Of a DNA stretch of 64,000 bases, positions 7,591 to 15,595 are shown in pieces (within the stretch, counting starts at the first letter, position 1; the number at the start of each line of letters is the position of its first letter). A program made the position numbers and the translations under genes. A model generated the notes under the pieces. It worked only from the letters and a program-made list of their open reading frames with translations, was not told the origin of the DNA and did no database searches. Source of the DNA: CAWHJN01 sp963829705 (lineage in GTDB: Bacteria > Bacteroidota > Rhodothermia > Rhodothermales > BA12); NCBI GenBank assembly GCA_963829705.1, contig CAWHJN010000005.1:310001-374000 (forward strand), given 5' to 3'.

Positions 7591-7606
7591 GGCAAGGCCT
7601 GTGCCG
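7591..7606 (-). promoter_or_regulatory. Putative sigma-54 (-24/-12) promoter of the flgB operon
   Basis: On the minus strand CGGCACAGGCCTTGCC aligns to the consensus TGGCACGNNNNTTGCW. It has GG at -24, GC at -12, exactly ten bases between the two dinucleotides, and the full GGCAC and TTGC blocks. Transcription would start near 7580 and give a ~23-base leader before the flgB ATG. A sigma-54-dependent activator is encoded next door, divergently, which supports the reading. Confidence 0.55.
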
Positions 7607-7799
7607 CCGGTGCCGGGCGGGGCGGCGGGCGTCTGACCGGGCTGGGCGGAACGTTTTTCCTGCCCTCCGCGTGCAGCGCTCTGGAAAAGCCTTCCTGCCG
7701 GGCGCAGCACTCGGCTCTGGTTGCGACAGGATGTTCGGGTACCGTTTGTGCATGGGCGTCGGGCAACCTCGCCTTCACCACCTGTTTCTGCCCACCCGG

Positions 7800-8480
7800 A
7801 TGGCTTTCCCCGCTGTCGCTCCTTCCGCTCCGCCGCCGCTGCCGCCGTACGAGCAGGCCCTGACGGACCTGGCGCTGGTGCTCCGGCACCGCCTGAGCAG
7901 CCTCACCTCGTCCATCGAAGGCTACGCCGACCTGCTCGTGGACACGCTCGGCTCGCGCGACCAGCGCGACATGGCGCTCCGCATCTTCGAGGGCGTCCGC
8001 GGCATCGAGTCGGTGCTGACGGAGCTCGACCTCGTCGGCGTCGAGGTGACGCCGCAGCGCGCCTCGGTGGACCTCGACGCGATGGTCGCCGAGATGCAGG
8101 CCGCGCTGGGGCCCGACGCCCGCCGCCTGTGCTGGTTCGCCGAGCCGCAGGCGCGCGTCGAGGCCGACCCGCTGCTGTTGCGGCAGGCGCTGCTCATCCT
8201 GCTCAAGAACGCCCTCGAAGCCGCCCCGCGCGGCAGCGTCGTGCTCGACGTCCACGAGGAAGCGGGTGCGCTCGCCTTCGACGTGCTCAACGAGGGCGTT
8301 CCCGCCGTGCCCGCCGACCGGCTCTTCGCGCCGTTTTACACCACCAAGTGTCAGCACCTCGGCCTCGGGCTGGGGCTGGCGCGCCGCATCGCCGAGGCGC
8401 ACGGTGGCACGCTGGTGCTGCACCACGCCAGCGCCCAGCAGGGCACCTGCTTCCGCCTCACCGTGCCGCGCGGCGCGTAA
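7800..8480 (+). CDS. Sensorless cytoplasmic histidine kinase (FlrB/FleS-like)
   Basis: 226 residues from the ATG at 7800 (MAFPAVAPSAPPPLPPYEQA); other in-frame starts upstream lead into unlikely text. There is no transmembrane, PAS or GAF segment. A Pro-rich tail leads straight into the phosphoacceptor helix ALVLRHRLSSLTSSIEGYAD (His ~30). The catalytic ATPase domain follows, with the N box LLILLKNALEAA, the FAPFYTTK motif and the G box GLGLGLARRIAEAHGG, ending in the TCFRLTVPRG strand. It is followed after 54 bp by a sigma-54 response regulator in the same direction. The pair sits divergently from the flagellar operon, as the FlrBC/FleSR pair does in other bacteria. The input is unknown; such kinases can sense assembly state through protein contacts. 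Confidence 0.85.
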   Translation: MAFPAVAPSAPPPLPPYEQALTDLALVLRHRLSSLTSSIEGYADLLVDTLGSRDQRDMALRIFEGVRGIESVLTELDLVGVEVTPQRASVDLDAMVAEMQAALGPDARRLCWFAEPQARVEADPLLLRQALLILLKNALEAAPRGSVVLDVHEEAGALAFDVLNEGVPAVPADRLFAPFYTTKCQHLGLGLGLARRIAEAHGGTLVLHHASAQQGTCFRLTVPRGA

Positions 8481-8534
8481 CCTCACCCCACGCCGCCGTT
8501 TCTTTCCCCTTCTGTATCATTCGATTTCCGCCCC

Positions 8535-10010
8535 ATGTCCGCCGTTACCACCTCCCAGCCGAGCATCCTCTACGTCGACGACGAGCGCCTCTTGCACGGT
8601 GTGCTCGACCGGCTCTTTTCCCGCGAGGGTATCCAGGTGAAGGCGTGTTCGAGCGCGCTCGAAGCCATCGACGCGCTCAAAAAGCAGCCCTACGACCTCG
8701 TCATTACCGACTTCACGATGCCTGAGATGGACGGCATCGAACTGCTCGGCCACGTGCGCGAGCATTATCCGGACACCAAGACCATCATGATCACGGCGCA
8801 CGCCAGCGTGCAGCACGCCGTGGGCGCCATGCAGAACGGCGCGGTGGATTACATCGCCAAGCCGTTCTCGACGGCCATCCTGCTCGACCGGGTGAAGGAG
8901 CATCTGCAGGAGCGCGAGGCCGAGAAAAACGGCGAGAAGCCCGCTCGCAAGCGCAAGAAGGCGCCGAAGGCCAGCGGTGCTTCGAAGACCGTCGCGTACG
9001 TGGGCAACCACCCGAGCGTGCGGCAACTCAAGACGCTCGTGCCGCGCGTGGCGAAGAGCCAGGCTCCCGTGTTCGTCCACGGCGAGAGCGGCACGGGCAA
9101 GGAGATCCTGGCGCGGCTCGTCCACCAGGAAAGCGAGCGCGCCGATGGGCCGTACATCACGCTCAACTGCGCCAACCTGCCGCGCGAACTCGTCGAGAGC
9201 CACCTGTTCGGCCACAAGAAAGGCTCGTTCACCGGTGCCATCGACGACATGGTGGGCGCCTTCGAGCAGGCCGACGGCGGCACGCTGCTGCTCGACGAGA
9301 TCACCGAGGTCGAACTGGGTGTGCAGGCCAAACTGCTGCGGGTGCTTCAGGAAGGCGAGTTCACCAAAGTAGGCGCGTCGCAGCCGCAGACGGTCAACGT
9401 GCGCGTGGTGGCCACGAGCAACCGCGACCTGCAGCAGGCCATCCAGGAGGGCGTCTTCCGGGCCGACCTCTACCACCGCCTGGCGGTGTTTCCGCTCTAC
9501 GCGCCCCCGCTGCGCGAGCGTCTGTCGGACGTGCCCGAGCTGGCGCAGCATTTCGCCGAGAAGTACTGCGCGCTCTACGAGATGCCCGAGAAGAAGCTGT
9601 CGGCAGAGCTGATGGCGCGCTTCATGACGTACCCGTGGCCCGGCAACGTGCGGCAACTCGAAAACATGGTGCATCGCGGCGTGGTGCTCGCCGCCGACGA
9701 AACGGTGGTGCAGCCCGAGCACGTCATCAACGACTTCTTCTCCGACGTGCGCGTACACGCGGCGGCTCCGGCAGCGGCGCTGGCCCCTTCCGGGGAAGAG
9801 ACACCCGCCGCCACGCCTGCCGAACTGTTGTCCGCCGAAGCCCCCGCGCCGCGCCGCCTGACGCTCGAAGAGGTAGAGCGCGAGATGATCCTCGGCACGC
9901 TCCGCGAAACCAGCAACAACCAGCAGGCCGCCGCCGACCTGCTCGGCATCTGCGCCCGCACCATCCGCAACAAGCTCAAGAAATACCGCGAGGACGGATT
10001 TCTGGAGTGA
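8535..10010 (+). CDS. Sigma-54-dependent response regulator (NtrC family), likely flagellar activator
   Basis: 491 residues with three domains. The receiver (1-125) has SILYVDDE, phosphoacceptor Asp59 in DLVITDFTMPEMDG and the signalling Lys in IAKPFS. The AAA+ sigma-54-interaction domain (~165-395) has Walker A GESGTGKE at 183-190, the sigma-54-contacting loop GSFTGA at 230-235 (a Ser variant of GAFTGA), Walker B GGTLLLDEI and the PWPGNVRQLENM sensor II. The C-terminal Fis-type helix-turn-helix (~445-490) has NNQQAAADLLGICARTIRNK. It is the probable partner of the kinase at 7800-8480. Placed divergently from a flgB promoter of the -24/-12 class, it likely plays the FlrC/FleR role. A KRKKAPK linker separates receiver and ATPase. 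Confidence 0.92.
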   Translation: MSAVTTSQPSILYVDDERLLHGVLDRLFSREGIQVKACSSALEAIDALKKQPYDLVITDFTMPEMDGIELLGHVREHYPDTKTIMITAHASVQHAVGAMQNGAVDYIAKPFSTAILLDRVKEHLQEREAEKNGEKPARKRKKAPKASGASKTVAYVGNHPSVRQLKTLVPRVAKSQAPVFVHGESGTGKEILARLVHQESERADGPYITLNCANLPRELVESHLFGHKKGSFTGAIDDMVGAFEQADGGTLLLDEITEVELGVQAKLLRVLQEGEFTKVGASQPQTVNVRVVATSNRDLQQAIQEGVFRADLYHRLAVFPLYAPPLRERLSDVPELAQHFAEKYCALYEMPEKKLSAELMARFMTYPWPGNVRQLENMVHRGVVLAADETVVQPEHVINDFFSDVRVHAAAPAAALAPSGEETPAATPAELLSAEAPAPRRLTLEEVEREMILGTLRETSNNQQAAADLLGICARTIRNKLKKYREDGFLE

Positions 10011-10035
10011 AGGAGGAACGGGGAATGACCCGGTG

Positions 10036-10058
10036 GTAGGGGCGGAAGGCCTTCCGTC
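10036..10058. repeat. Dispersed GTAGGGGCGG hairpin repeat, copy 3
   Basis: GTAGGGGCGGAAGG then CCTTCCGTC, containing the perfect palindrome CGGAAGGCCTTCCG (10043-10056). It lies between the convergent regulator and FKBP genes, where it could also act as a weak terminator, though no T tract follows. Confidence 0.5.
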
Positions 10059-10101
10059 TTGAGCGGCAGTGGTGTTTGCGCCATGCAGCCGCCGACTGCG
10101 A

Positions 10102-10530
10102 TCAGCCGATCTCCACCAATTCGAGGTCGAAGATGAGGTCTTTGCCCGCGAGCGGGTGGTTGGCGTCGAGCGTGACGTGGTCCTCGCCGACGGTCTGCAC
10201 CACCACGCGCATCGTGCTGCCGTCGTTCAGTCCTACCTCGAGCTGATCGCCCTCGTCGGGAAGCTGGCCTTCGGGAAACTGGTCGCGCGGCACGTCGAAG
10301 GAAAGCTCGGGCCGCGCGGCCCCGTAGGCGTCGACGGCAGGGATCTCGATGGTCTTCGTCTCGCCCGGCGTCATGCCCGTCACGCCCCTGTCGAAGCCCG
10401 GAATGACCTGGCCCGATCCGAGGGTGAACGCGAGCGGCGCGCGGCCCTCGGAGGTGTCGAAAACGGTGCCGTCGGCGAGGCGCCCGGTGTAGTGGATGTG
10501 GACGGTGTCGCCCGAGGTGGCCTGTGCCAT
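10102..10530 (-). CDS. FKBP-type peptidyl-prolyl isomerase (SlyD-like)
   Basis: 142 residues from the ATG at 10530 (MAQATSGDTVHIHYTGRLAD). It catalyses cis-trans isomerisation of prolyl bonds and probably acts as a folding helper in the cytoplasm, as no signal peptide is visible. FKBP motifs are VHIHYTGRLADGTVFDTS, LGSGQVIPGFDRGVTGMTPG and the closing LAGKDLIFDLELVEI. The ~60-residue insertion between them (AYGAARPELSFDVPRDQFPE ... VVVQTVGEDHVTLD) is the insert-in-flap chaperone domain of SlyD/SlpA. The metal-binding His-rich tail of classical SlyD is absent, so the SlpA-like subtype fits better. It follows a histidine kinase gene with a 103-bp gap. Confidence 0.9.
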   Translation of the reverse strand: MAQATSGDTVHIHYTGRLADGTVFDTSEGRAPLAFTLGSGQVIPGFDRGVTGMTPGETKTIEIPAVDAYGAARPELSFDVPRDQFPEGQLPDEGDQLEVGLNDGSTMRVVVQTVGEDHVTLDANHPLAGKDLIFDLELVEIG

Positions 10531-10633
10531 GGTGGGTGCGGGGGTCTGGTGGAAAACGCTCTGCACCGGCAGAGCCCCGCCCGCGTTTCCACGCGCGTCC
10601 GTTCGCACAGCATTTTCCAGAAGCGAGAAGCCG

Positions 10634-12634
10634 TCAGCGTTGCACCGGCACGGGCAGGTACACGGTAAACGCGCTGCCCCGGCCCGGTTCGCTCTCGACG
10701 CCGAGTGTGCCGCCCAGCAGATCCAGGAGCTTTTTCGTGATCGTCAGGCCCAGGCCGCTGCCTTCGTAGCGCCGCGCCAGCCCCGACGATTCCTGCGTGA
10801 ACTCGTCGAACAGGTGCGGCAGAAAACCCGGCGAGATGCCCACGCCGGTATCCTCGACGCGCATCCACGCCTGTCCCCGCTCCTCTCCCGCTGACACCGA
10901 CACGCGGCCTTTGTGGGTAAACTTGACGGCGTTGGAGAGCAGGCTGTGGAGGATGCGCGCCGCCGCGCTGCGGTCCACCAGGGCCTCGACGGGCGCGGCG
11001 GGCGGCACGTAGGTGAGCGCGAGTGCCTTCTCGTGGGCCTGGTGCTGGAACGAGGCGGTGACATCACGCGCCAGCGCCGCGAGGTCGGCAGTTTCGGGCT
11101 TCATCTGCACCTGGCCGCTTTCGAGCCGCGCCAGTTCCAGCACGGCGTCGAGGGTGACGTTGAGGCGCTCGCCGCTCTGGCAGATCATCTGAGCCAGTTC
11201 GCGGTGCTCGCCCTCGATTTCGCTGGCGAGGATGTCCGAGAAGCCGATGATGGACGTGAGTGGCGTGCGGATTTCGTGGCTCATGTTGGCCAGAAACGCA
11301 TCCTTGAGCCGGTTCATCTCCTCGGCCCTGTCTCGGGCGCGGGTGAGCTCCCGCTCGTGCTCCTGTTCGGCGGTGACGTCCTGCGCGGCACCGTAGACAC
11401 GGACGACGCACGTGTGGTCGTCGTTCCATTCCGGGTGCGAGACGATGCGGTACCAGCGGAGCCGACCGTCTTTACGTTTCATCCGGGCGACGTCGGTGCG
11501 CGTGGCCCCGCCCAGCACCTCATCCAGATGCTGGTGCACCTGGGCGGCGTTGTGGCTTTCGACGAACTGGCCCCACGGGCTGCCGACGAGTTCGGCGGGC
11601 GTGTAGCCCAGCACCTCGCCCACGCTGTCGGTGACCCATTCCAGCGCGGCGTGGCCCTGCGCGTCTACGGCGTACGAAAAGGCGAAGGTGGACACCAGCT
11701 CCGACAGGGCCCGGTAGCGCCCTTCCGATTCGCGCAAACGTGCATCGGCGCGCCTGCGCTCGGTGATGTCGCGCGAGTTGGCGACGATGCTGCCCACAGT
11801 GGGATCGTCGAGGAAGTTGGCCACCGCCGCTTCCATCCACGTCCACGCGCCGTCATGCGTGCGGAAGCGAAACGCGTGGACGAGGCTCTCGCCCGTTTCC
11901 ACCACGCGGAAAAACGCCGCGCGGGCCGCGTCGGCATCGTCGGGGTGGATGAGCGTGAACACGTCCAGCCCGACGAGCGCGGCAGGTGGGTAGCCGAGGA
12001 TACGCTCGATGGACGTGCTCTGGTAGACGATGGTGCCGTCGGCGCGGAGCAGCGAGATGACGTCGGAGCCGTTCTGCACCATGTGGCGAAAGCGCGTCTC
12101 CAGCATCTGGGCGTGCTCGGCGTCCTGGACGGCTTTCCGCGCCACGCGCGAGCGCTCCAGTTCTTCCTCGACGATGCGCCCGAGGTCGGCCAGCGCCGCG
12201 CACTGCCGCGGCGTGAGCGTCCGCGGCACCGTGTCGAGAATGCACAGCGCGCCGAGGCACTCGCCCGTGCGCGTTCGGATGGGAGCGCCCGCGTAAAACC
12301 GCGCCTTGGAAGGGCCTGTGACGAACGGGTTCGACACAAACCGCGCATCCGCGTGCGTGTCCTCGACCACGAAGATGTCGTTGAGCCGGATCGTGTGGTC
12401 GCAGAAGGCCACCTCGCGCGGCGTTTCCTCCAGATCGAGGCCGTGGCGCGACTTGAACCACTGGCGCTGGTCGTCTACGAGGCTGATGAGGCAGATCGGC
12501 GCGTCGAAGGCCCACGCCGCGTGCCGCGTGATGCGGTCGAAACGTTCTTCCGGGGGCGTGTCGAGCAGGCCGTACGGAGCCAGCAGGCGTGCGCGTTCAG
12601 ACGCCGGGTCACACATGGGGTGGGGGGCGTTCAT
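10634..12634 (-). CDS. GAF/PAS-PAS hybrid-input sensor histidine kinase
   Basis: 666 residues, soluble. An N-terminal GAF domain (~20-170) has YGLLDTPPEERFDRITR, ICLISLVDDQRQWFKSRHG and FYAGAPIRTRTGECLGALC, the form common in bacterial phytochrome-like and stress kinases. Two PAS domains follow: ~185-295 (YQSTSIERILGYPPAALVG) and ~305-425 (WVTDSVGEVLGYTPAELVGS, with a PAC-like YRIVSHPEWNDDHTCVVRVY). The HisKA domain has MSHEIRTPLTSIIGFSD, phosphoacceptor His453. The ATPase domain has N box LHSLLSNAVKF, DTGVGI and GSGLGLTITKKLLDLLGG. No receiver is encoded beside it, so the partner is elsewhere. It lies downstream of the chemoreceptor, in the same direction. Confidence 0.9.
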   Translation of the reverse strand: MNAPHPMCDPASERARLLAPYGLLDTPPEERFDRITRHAAWAFDAPICLISLVDDQRQWFKSRHGLDLEETPREVAFCDHTIRLNDIFVVEDTHADARFVSNPFVTGPSKARFYAGAPIRTRTGECLGALCILDTVPRTLTPRQCAALADLGRIVEEELERSRVARKAVQDAEHAQMLETRFRHMVQNGSDVISLLRADGTIVYQSTSIERILGYPPAALVGLDVFTLIHPDDADAARAAFFRVVETGESLVHAFRFRTHDGAWTWMEAAVANFLDDPTVGSIVANSRDITERRRADARLRESEGRYRALSELVSTFAFSYAVDAQGHAALEWVTDSVGEVLGYTPAELVGSPWGQFVESHNAAQVHQHLDEVLGGATRTDVARMKRKDGRLRWYRIVSHPEWNDDHTCVVRVYGAAQDVTAEQEHERELTRARDRAEEMNRLKDAFLANMSHEIRTPLTSIIGFSDILASEIEGEHRELAQMICQSGERLNVTLDAVLELARLESGQVQMKPETADLAALARDVTASFQHQAHEKALALTYVPPAAPVEALVDRSAAARILHSLLSNAVKFTHKGRVSVSAGEERGQAWMRVEDTGVGISPGFLPHLFDEFTQESSGLARRYEGSGLGLTITKKLLDLLGGTLGVESEPGRGSAFTVYLPVPVQR

Positions 12635-12787
12635 GGAGCAGAGTTCGGGCTGTCACAGGTAAATGGGAAGGCGATCTCAGGAAAGAAAGCGGTAGACCCA
12701 CTGCCTGCGACAGCCCGACGCTACGCACAAAGGATGCCGCCGGGCGGTTGCCAATGTGATCTTCACCGTCCGGGCACTCCGTACCCG

Positions 12788-14728
12788 TCAGGCACGCACG
12801 GAAGCCAGGCGCGGCGCGGCAGACGTACTCCCGTCGCCCCATGCGCTCGGGCGTGCGGGCGCGGTCTGGAACCGGGCGATGAGCACGCTCAACTCGCCCG
12901 TCAGGCGCGTCAGCCCTTCCGCCGACTCGGCAATCTGGCTCACGTCGCAGGCCGATTCGTGCGAGACGCTGGAGATGGATTCCACGTTGCGGCTGATCTG
13001 CTCGCTCGTCACCGATTGCTCCTCGCTCGCCGCCGCGATCTGCCCGATGAGGCGCATCGTGTTTTCTGCTCCGGCGACGGTGCGTTCGAGCGCGGTGCCT
13101 GCCTCGGTGGCCAGGTGCATCCCGGCGCGTACCTCGGCGTCGCCGCGCTGCATGGCCTCCACGGCCGTGCGCGTGCCCTGCTGGATGCCGCCGATCATCT
13201 GCGCGATCTGCTGCGTGGCCGTGGCGGTGCGCTCGGCGAGCTTGCGGACCTCGTCGGCGACGACGGCAAAGCCTTTCCCGTGTTCGCCCGCGCGGGCCGC
13301 TTCGATGGTGGCGTTGAGCGCCAGCAGGTTGGTCTGCCCCGCGATGTCGTCGATGACCTCGATGATCGCGCCGATCTGCGCGCTCGACGTGCCCAGCGCC
13401 TCGACGCTGGCGGCACACGCCTGCACCACGGTGGCGATTTCGCGCATCTTGCCGACCGTTTGCTGCACCACCTCGCCGCCTTCGCGTGCAATCTGGCCGC
13501 TCTCGCGGGCCATGTCGGTGGTTTCGGTGGCGCTGCGCGAGTTCTCGGCAATCGTCTGCACCATCTGCTCAACGGCGGTGGCCACCTCGCTCGCCTGTGC
13601 CGACTGCTCGTGCGTGGAGGCGGCGAGGCCTTCGGTGGAGGCGCGGATCTGCAGAGCGGCGCTCGCGGCAGAAGCGACCGACTGCTCGACGGCGACGATC
13701 ATCGCGCGGATGTTTTCCACGGACTCGTTGAAGCCTGTGAACAGGCGCCCGATCTCGTCGTCGTGCTCGGCGGTGAGGTGCGCCGTGAGGTCGCCTTCGG
13801 CAAAGCGGCGCATCTGCGCCAGCATGGCGTCCACGCTGCCCGCGAGGTACGCGCTCTGCGCGTCCGACGCCTGGCGCGCGGCGTCGGCGGCGTGGAGGGC
13901 GTTTTCGGCTGAGTGGCGGCTCTCGTCGGCGGCCTCCATCGCGCTGCGGATGCTGGCGACCATCGCGTTGAACCCTGCTCCAAGGCGGCCGAGTTCGTCC
14001 TGGCCTTTGACGGTGACGGTGGCCTCCAGGTCGCCCGCGGACACGCGGTTGGCGGTGGCTTCGAGCGTTTTGACGGGTCGCACCACGAGGCGCGTCAGCA
14101 GCACGCCCAGCCCCAGCGCCAGGATGAGGGTGAAAACCAGGATCGCGGTGGTGCGCTTGATGATCTGCACCGTCAGCGCCGAGTTTTCCTCGGACAGCGT
14201 CTCAGCATTACGCTTTTTCATGCCGACGAGGGCGTCGAGGCGGGCTTCCACGGCTTTGACTGTGTTATGCCCCTCGGCCTGCAGGATGGCCTCGGCACCT
14301 TCAACGTCGCCCGCATGGGCACGCTCCTCGATGCTGAGGCTGTACGGCTCAAACGCCAGGTACGCGCTCTGGTACGCCTCGTACGCATCGCGCATCTCGT
14401 CCGTCAGGATCGTCTGCTCGAAGTCCTGGCCGAGGCTGTCCATCTGCGCGCGGATGCCGACGAGCAGCTCTGCGTATCCTTGCCGACCCTCGGGTGTGTT
14501 GGCCAGAATGACGTCGCGCAGGTTGATGCGCTCGCGCTGCAACAGCTTGCTCATCTCCGCCAGCGTCGAGAGCGGCTCCGTCATCGACTTCTGCATTATC
14601 GTGTACTGCTCATCGACCTTTTTGAGGCTCGTCAGGCTGGTGTAGCCGGAAAAGGCAGCGATCAGGGCGACGAGCGCGAACGAGCCGGTGATTTTGATGG
14701 AGATGGGGAGGTTCGAGAGATATTTCAT
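12788..14728 (-). CDS. Methyl-accepting chemotaxis protein
   Basis: 646 residues from the ATG at 14728 (MKYLSNLPISIKITGSFALV). Membrane segment 1 is at about 12-32 (ITGSFALVALIAAFSGYTSL). The periplasmic four-helix-bundle ligand domain runs to ~188. Membrane segment 2 is TTAILVFTLILALGLGVLLT, and HAMP follows with VVRPVKTLEATANRVSAGDL. The cytoplasmic signalling coiled coil carries the strictly conserved hairpin tip IDDIAGQTNLLALNATIEAA and GEHGKGFAVVADEVRKLAER, the CheA/CheW contact. The C-terminus has no NWETF-like CheR/CheB tether. It supplies chemotactic input to the motor encoded in this region; no cheA/cheW is present here. It lies downstream of the NarX/NarL-like pair. Confidence 0.93.
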   Translation of the reverse strand: MKYLSNLPISIKITGSFALVALIAAFSGYTSLTSLKKVDEQYTIMQKSMTEPLSTLAEMSKLLQRERINLRDVILANTPEGRQGYAELLVGIRAQMDSLGQDFEQTILTDEMRDAYEAYQSAYLAFEPYSLSIEERAHAGDVEGAEAILQAEGHNTVKAVEARLDALVGMKKRNAETLSEENSALTVQIIKRTTAILVFTLILALGLGVLLTRLVVRPVKTLEATANRVSAGDLEATVTVKGQDELGRLGAGFNAMVASIRSAMEAADESRHSAENALHAADAARQASDAQSAYLAGSVDAMLAQMRRFAEGDLTAHLTAEHDDEIGRLFTGFNESVENIRAMIVAVEQSVASAASAALQIRASTEGLAASTHEQSAQASEVATAVEQMVQTIAENSRSATETTDMARESGQIAREGGEVVQQTVGKMREIATVVQACAASVEALGTSSAQIGAIIEVIDDIAGQTNLLALNATIEAARAGEHGKGFAVVADEVRKLAERTATATQQIAQMIGGIQQGTRTAVEAMQRGDAEVRAGMHLATEAGTALERTVAGAENTMRLIGQIAAASEEQSVTSEQISRNVESISSVSHESACDVSQIAESAEGLTRLTGELSVLIARFQTAPARPSAWGDGSTSAAPRLASVRA

Positions 14729-14863
14729 GACCGAGCGAGGGGAATAATGAGGGGACCGGCTGTTTCCAGCAGAGGCGCGACCCCACATGAAACGAGGGGC
14801 CAGGACAGCCGGCCTGAACAGGTGGATTATCGGCAGACGGGTGTTAGGCTGAATGCGGGAAGT

Positions 14864-14879
14864 CCCGTAGTTCCATACG
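14864..14879. promoter_or_regulatory. Short inverted repeat upstream of the chemoreceptor gene
   Basis: CCGTA, six bases, TACGG: a dyad 136 bp upstream of the chemoreceptor start and just beyond the end of the response-regulator gene. NarL-family regulators bind short dyads of this size, so it could be an operator. The match is too short to be sure. Confidence 0.2.
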
Positions 14880-14945
14880 GAAAGCCCCGCAGTCAGGCGT
14901 AGGGGTGTTCGCCCGCCGCGCCCGCGTTTCTTCGTCGTCCCCGCG

Positions 14946-15595
14946 TTACTCGTCGAGGGGGAGGATCCCTGTTTTGATGGCGTAGCGGACGAGGCTCGTC
15001 TGCGACTGCAGGCCCAGCTTGCGCATCAGGTTGGAACGGTGCGTCTCCACCGTTCGCCCGCTGATGGCGAGGCGCGCGCCGATGTCGGCGTTGGTGAGGC
15101 CCTCAGCGGCCAGGAAGAGCACCTCGCGTTCACGCTCCGAGAGGACGTCGTAGAGTTCGGGACGCGACGCGCGCGACCGGGTGAGGTAGGCTTCGATGGC
15201 GCGCTCGGACAGGTGCGCGCTGAGGTAGCGCCGCCCTCCGGCCACCTCGCGAACGGCCTTCACCAACTCGTCGGGGCTTTCGTCTTTGAGCACGTAGCCG
15301 GAGGCTCCGCTGTTCAGCGCTTCGAGCACGTAGATCTCGTTGTCGTGCATCGAGAGCACCAACACGTTCGTGCGGGGGAGAGCGCGCGGGCGCGGCGCGT
15401 GATTTCGAGCCCACTCAGGCCGGGCATCATCAAATCGACGATGAGCACGTCGGGTGTGTGTTGCTGCACGAGGTCGAGCGCCTCGTGCCCGTCGCCCGTG
15501 TCGGCAACGACGTTGAAATCGGGTTGGGCGTCGAGCAGCCGCCGGATGCCCTGGCGTACGATGTGGTGGTCGTCGGTGAGCACGAGGGTGATCAT
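14946..15595 (-). CDS. NarL/LuxR-family response regulator, frameshifted
   Basis: The product is split between two frames. Codons from the ATG at 15595 encode the receiver (MITLVLTDDHHIVRQGIRRL ... DVLIVDLMMPGLSGLEITRR). From about 15375 the adjacent frame continues VLVLSMHDNEIYVLEALNSG and GYVLKDESPDELVK, ending in the LuxR helix-turn-helix (LSEREREVLFLAAEGLTNAD ... ISGRTVETHRSNLMRKLGLQ). Joined, they give a normal ~215-residue regulator. The break falls at a run of five C (minus strand) at 15374-15378; a sixth C would restore ...ALSPRTNVLVLSMH. The start codon overlaps the stop of the upstream kinase gene (ATGA), so the two are translationally coupled. Either a homopolymer sequencing error or a genuine single-base loss. 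Confidence 0.85.

Noticed and set aside
10913..13912. A 999-codon open frame on the plus strand
   Set aside because: It is the antisense shadow of the kinase and chemoreceptor genes; its text is His/Arg/Gly rich with no domain, while the minus strand encodes complete GAF/PAS/HisKA and MCP domains.
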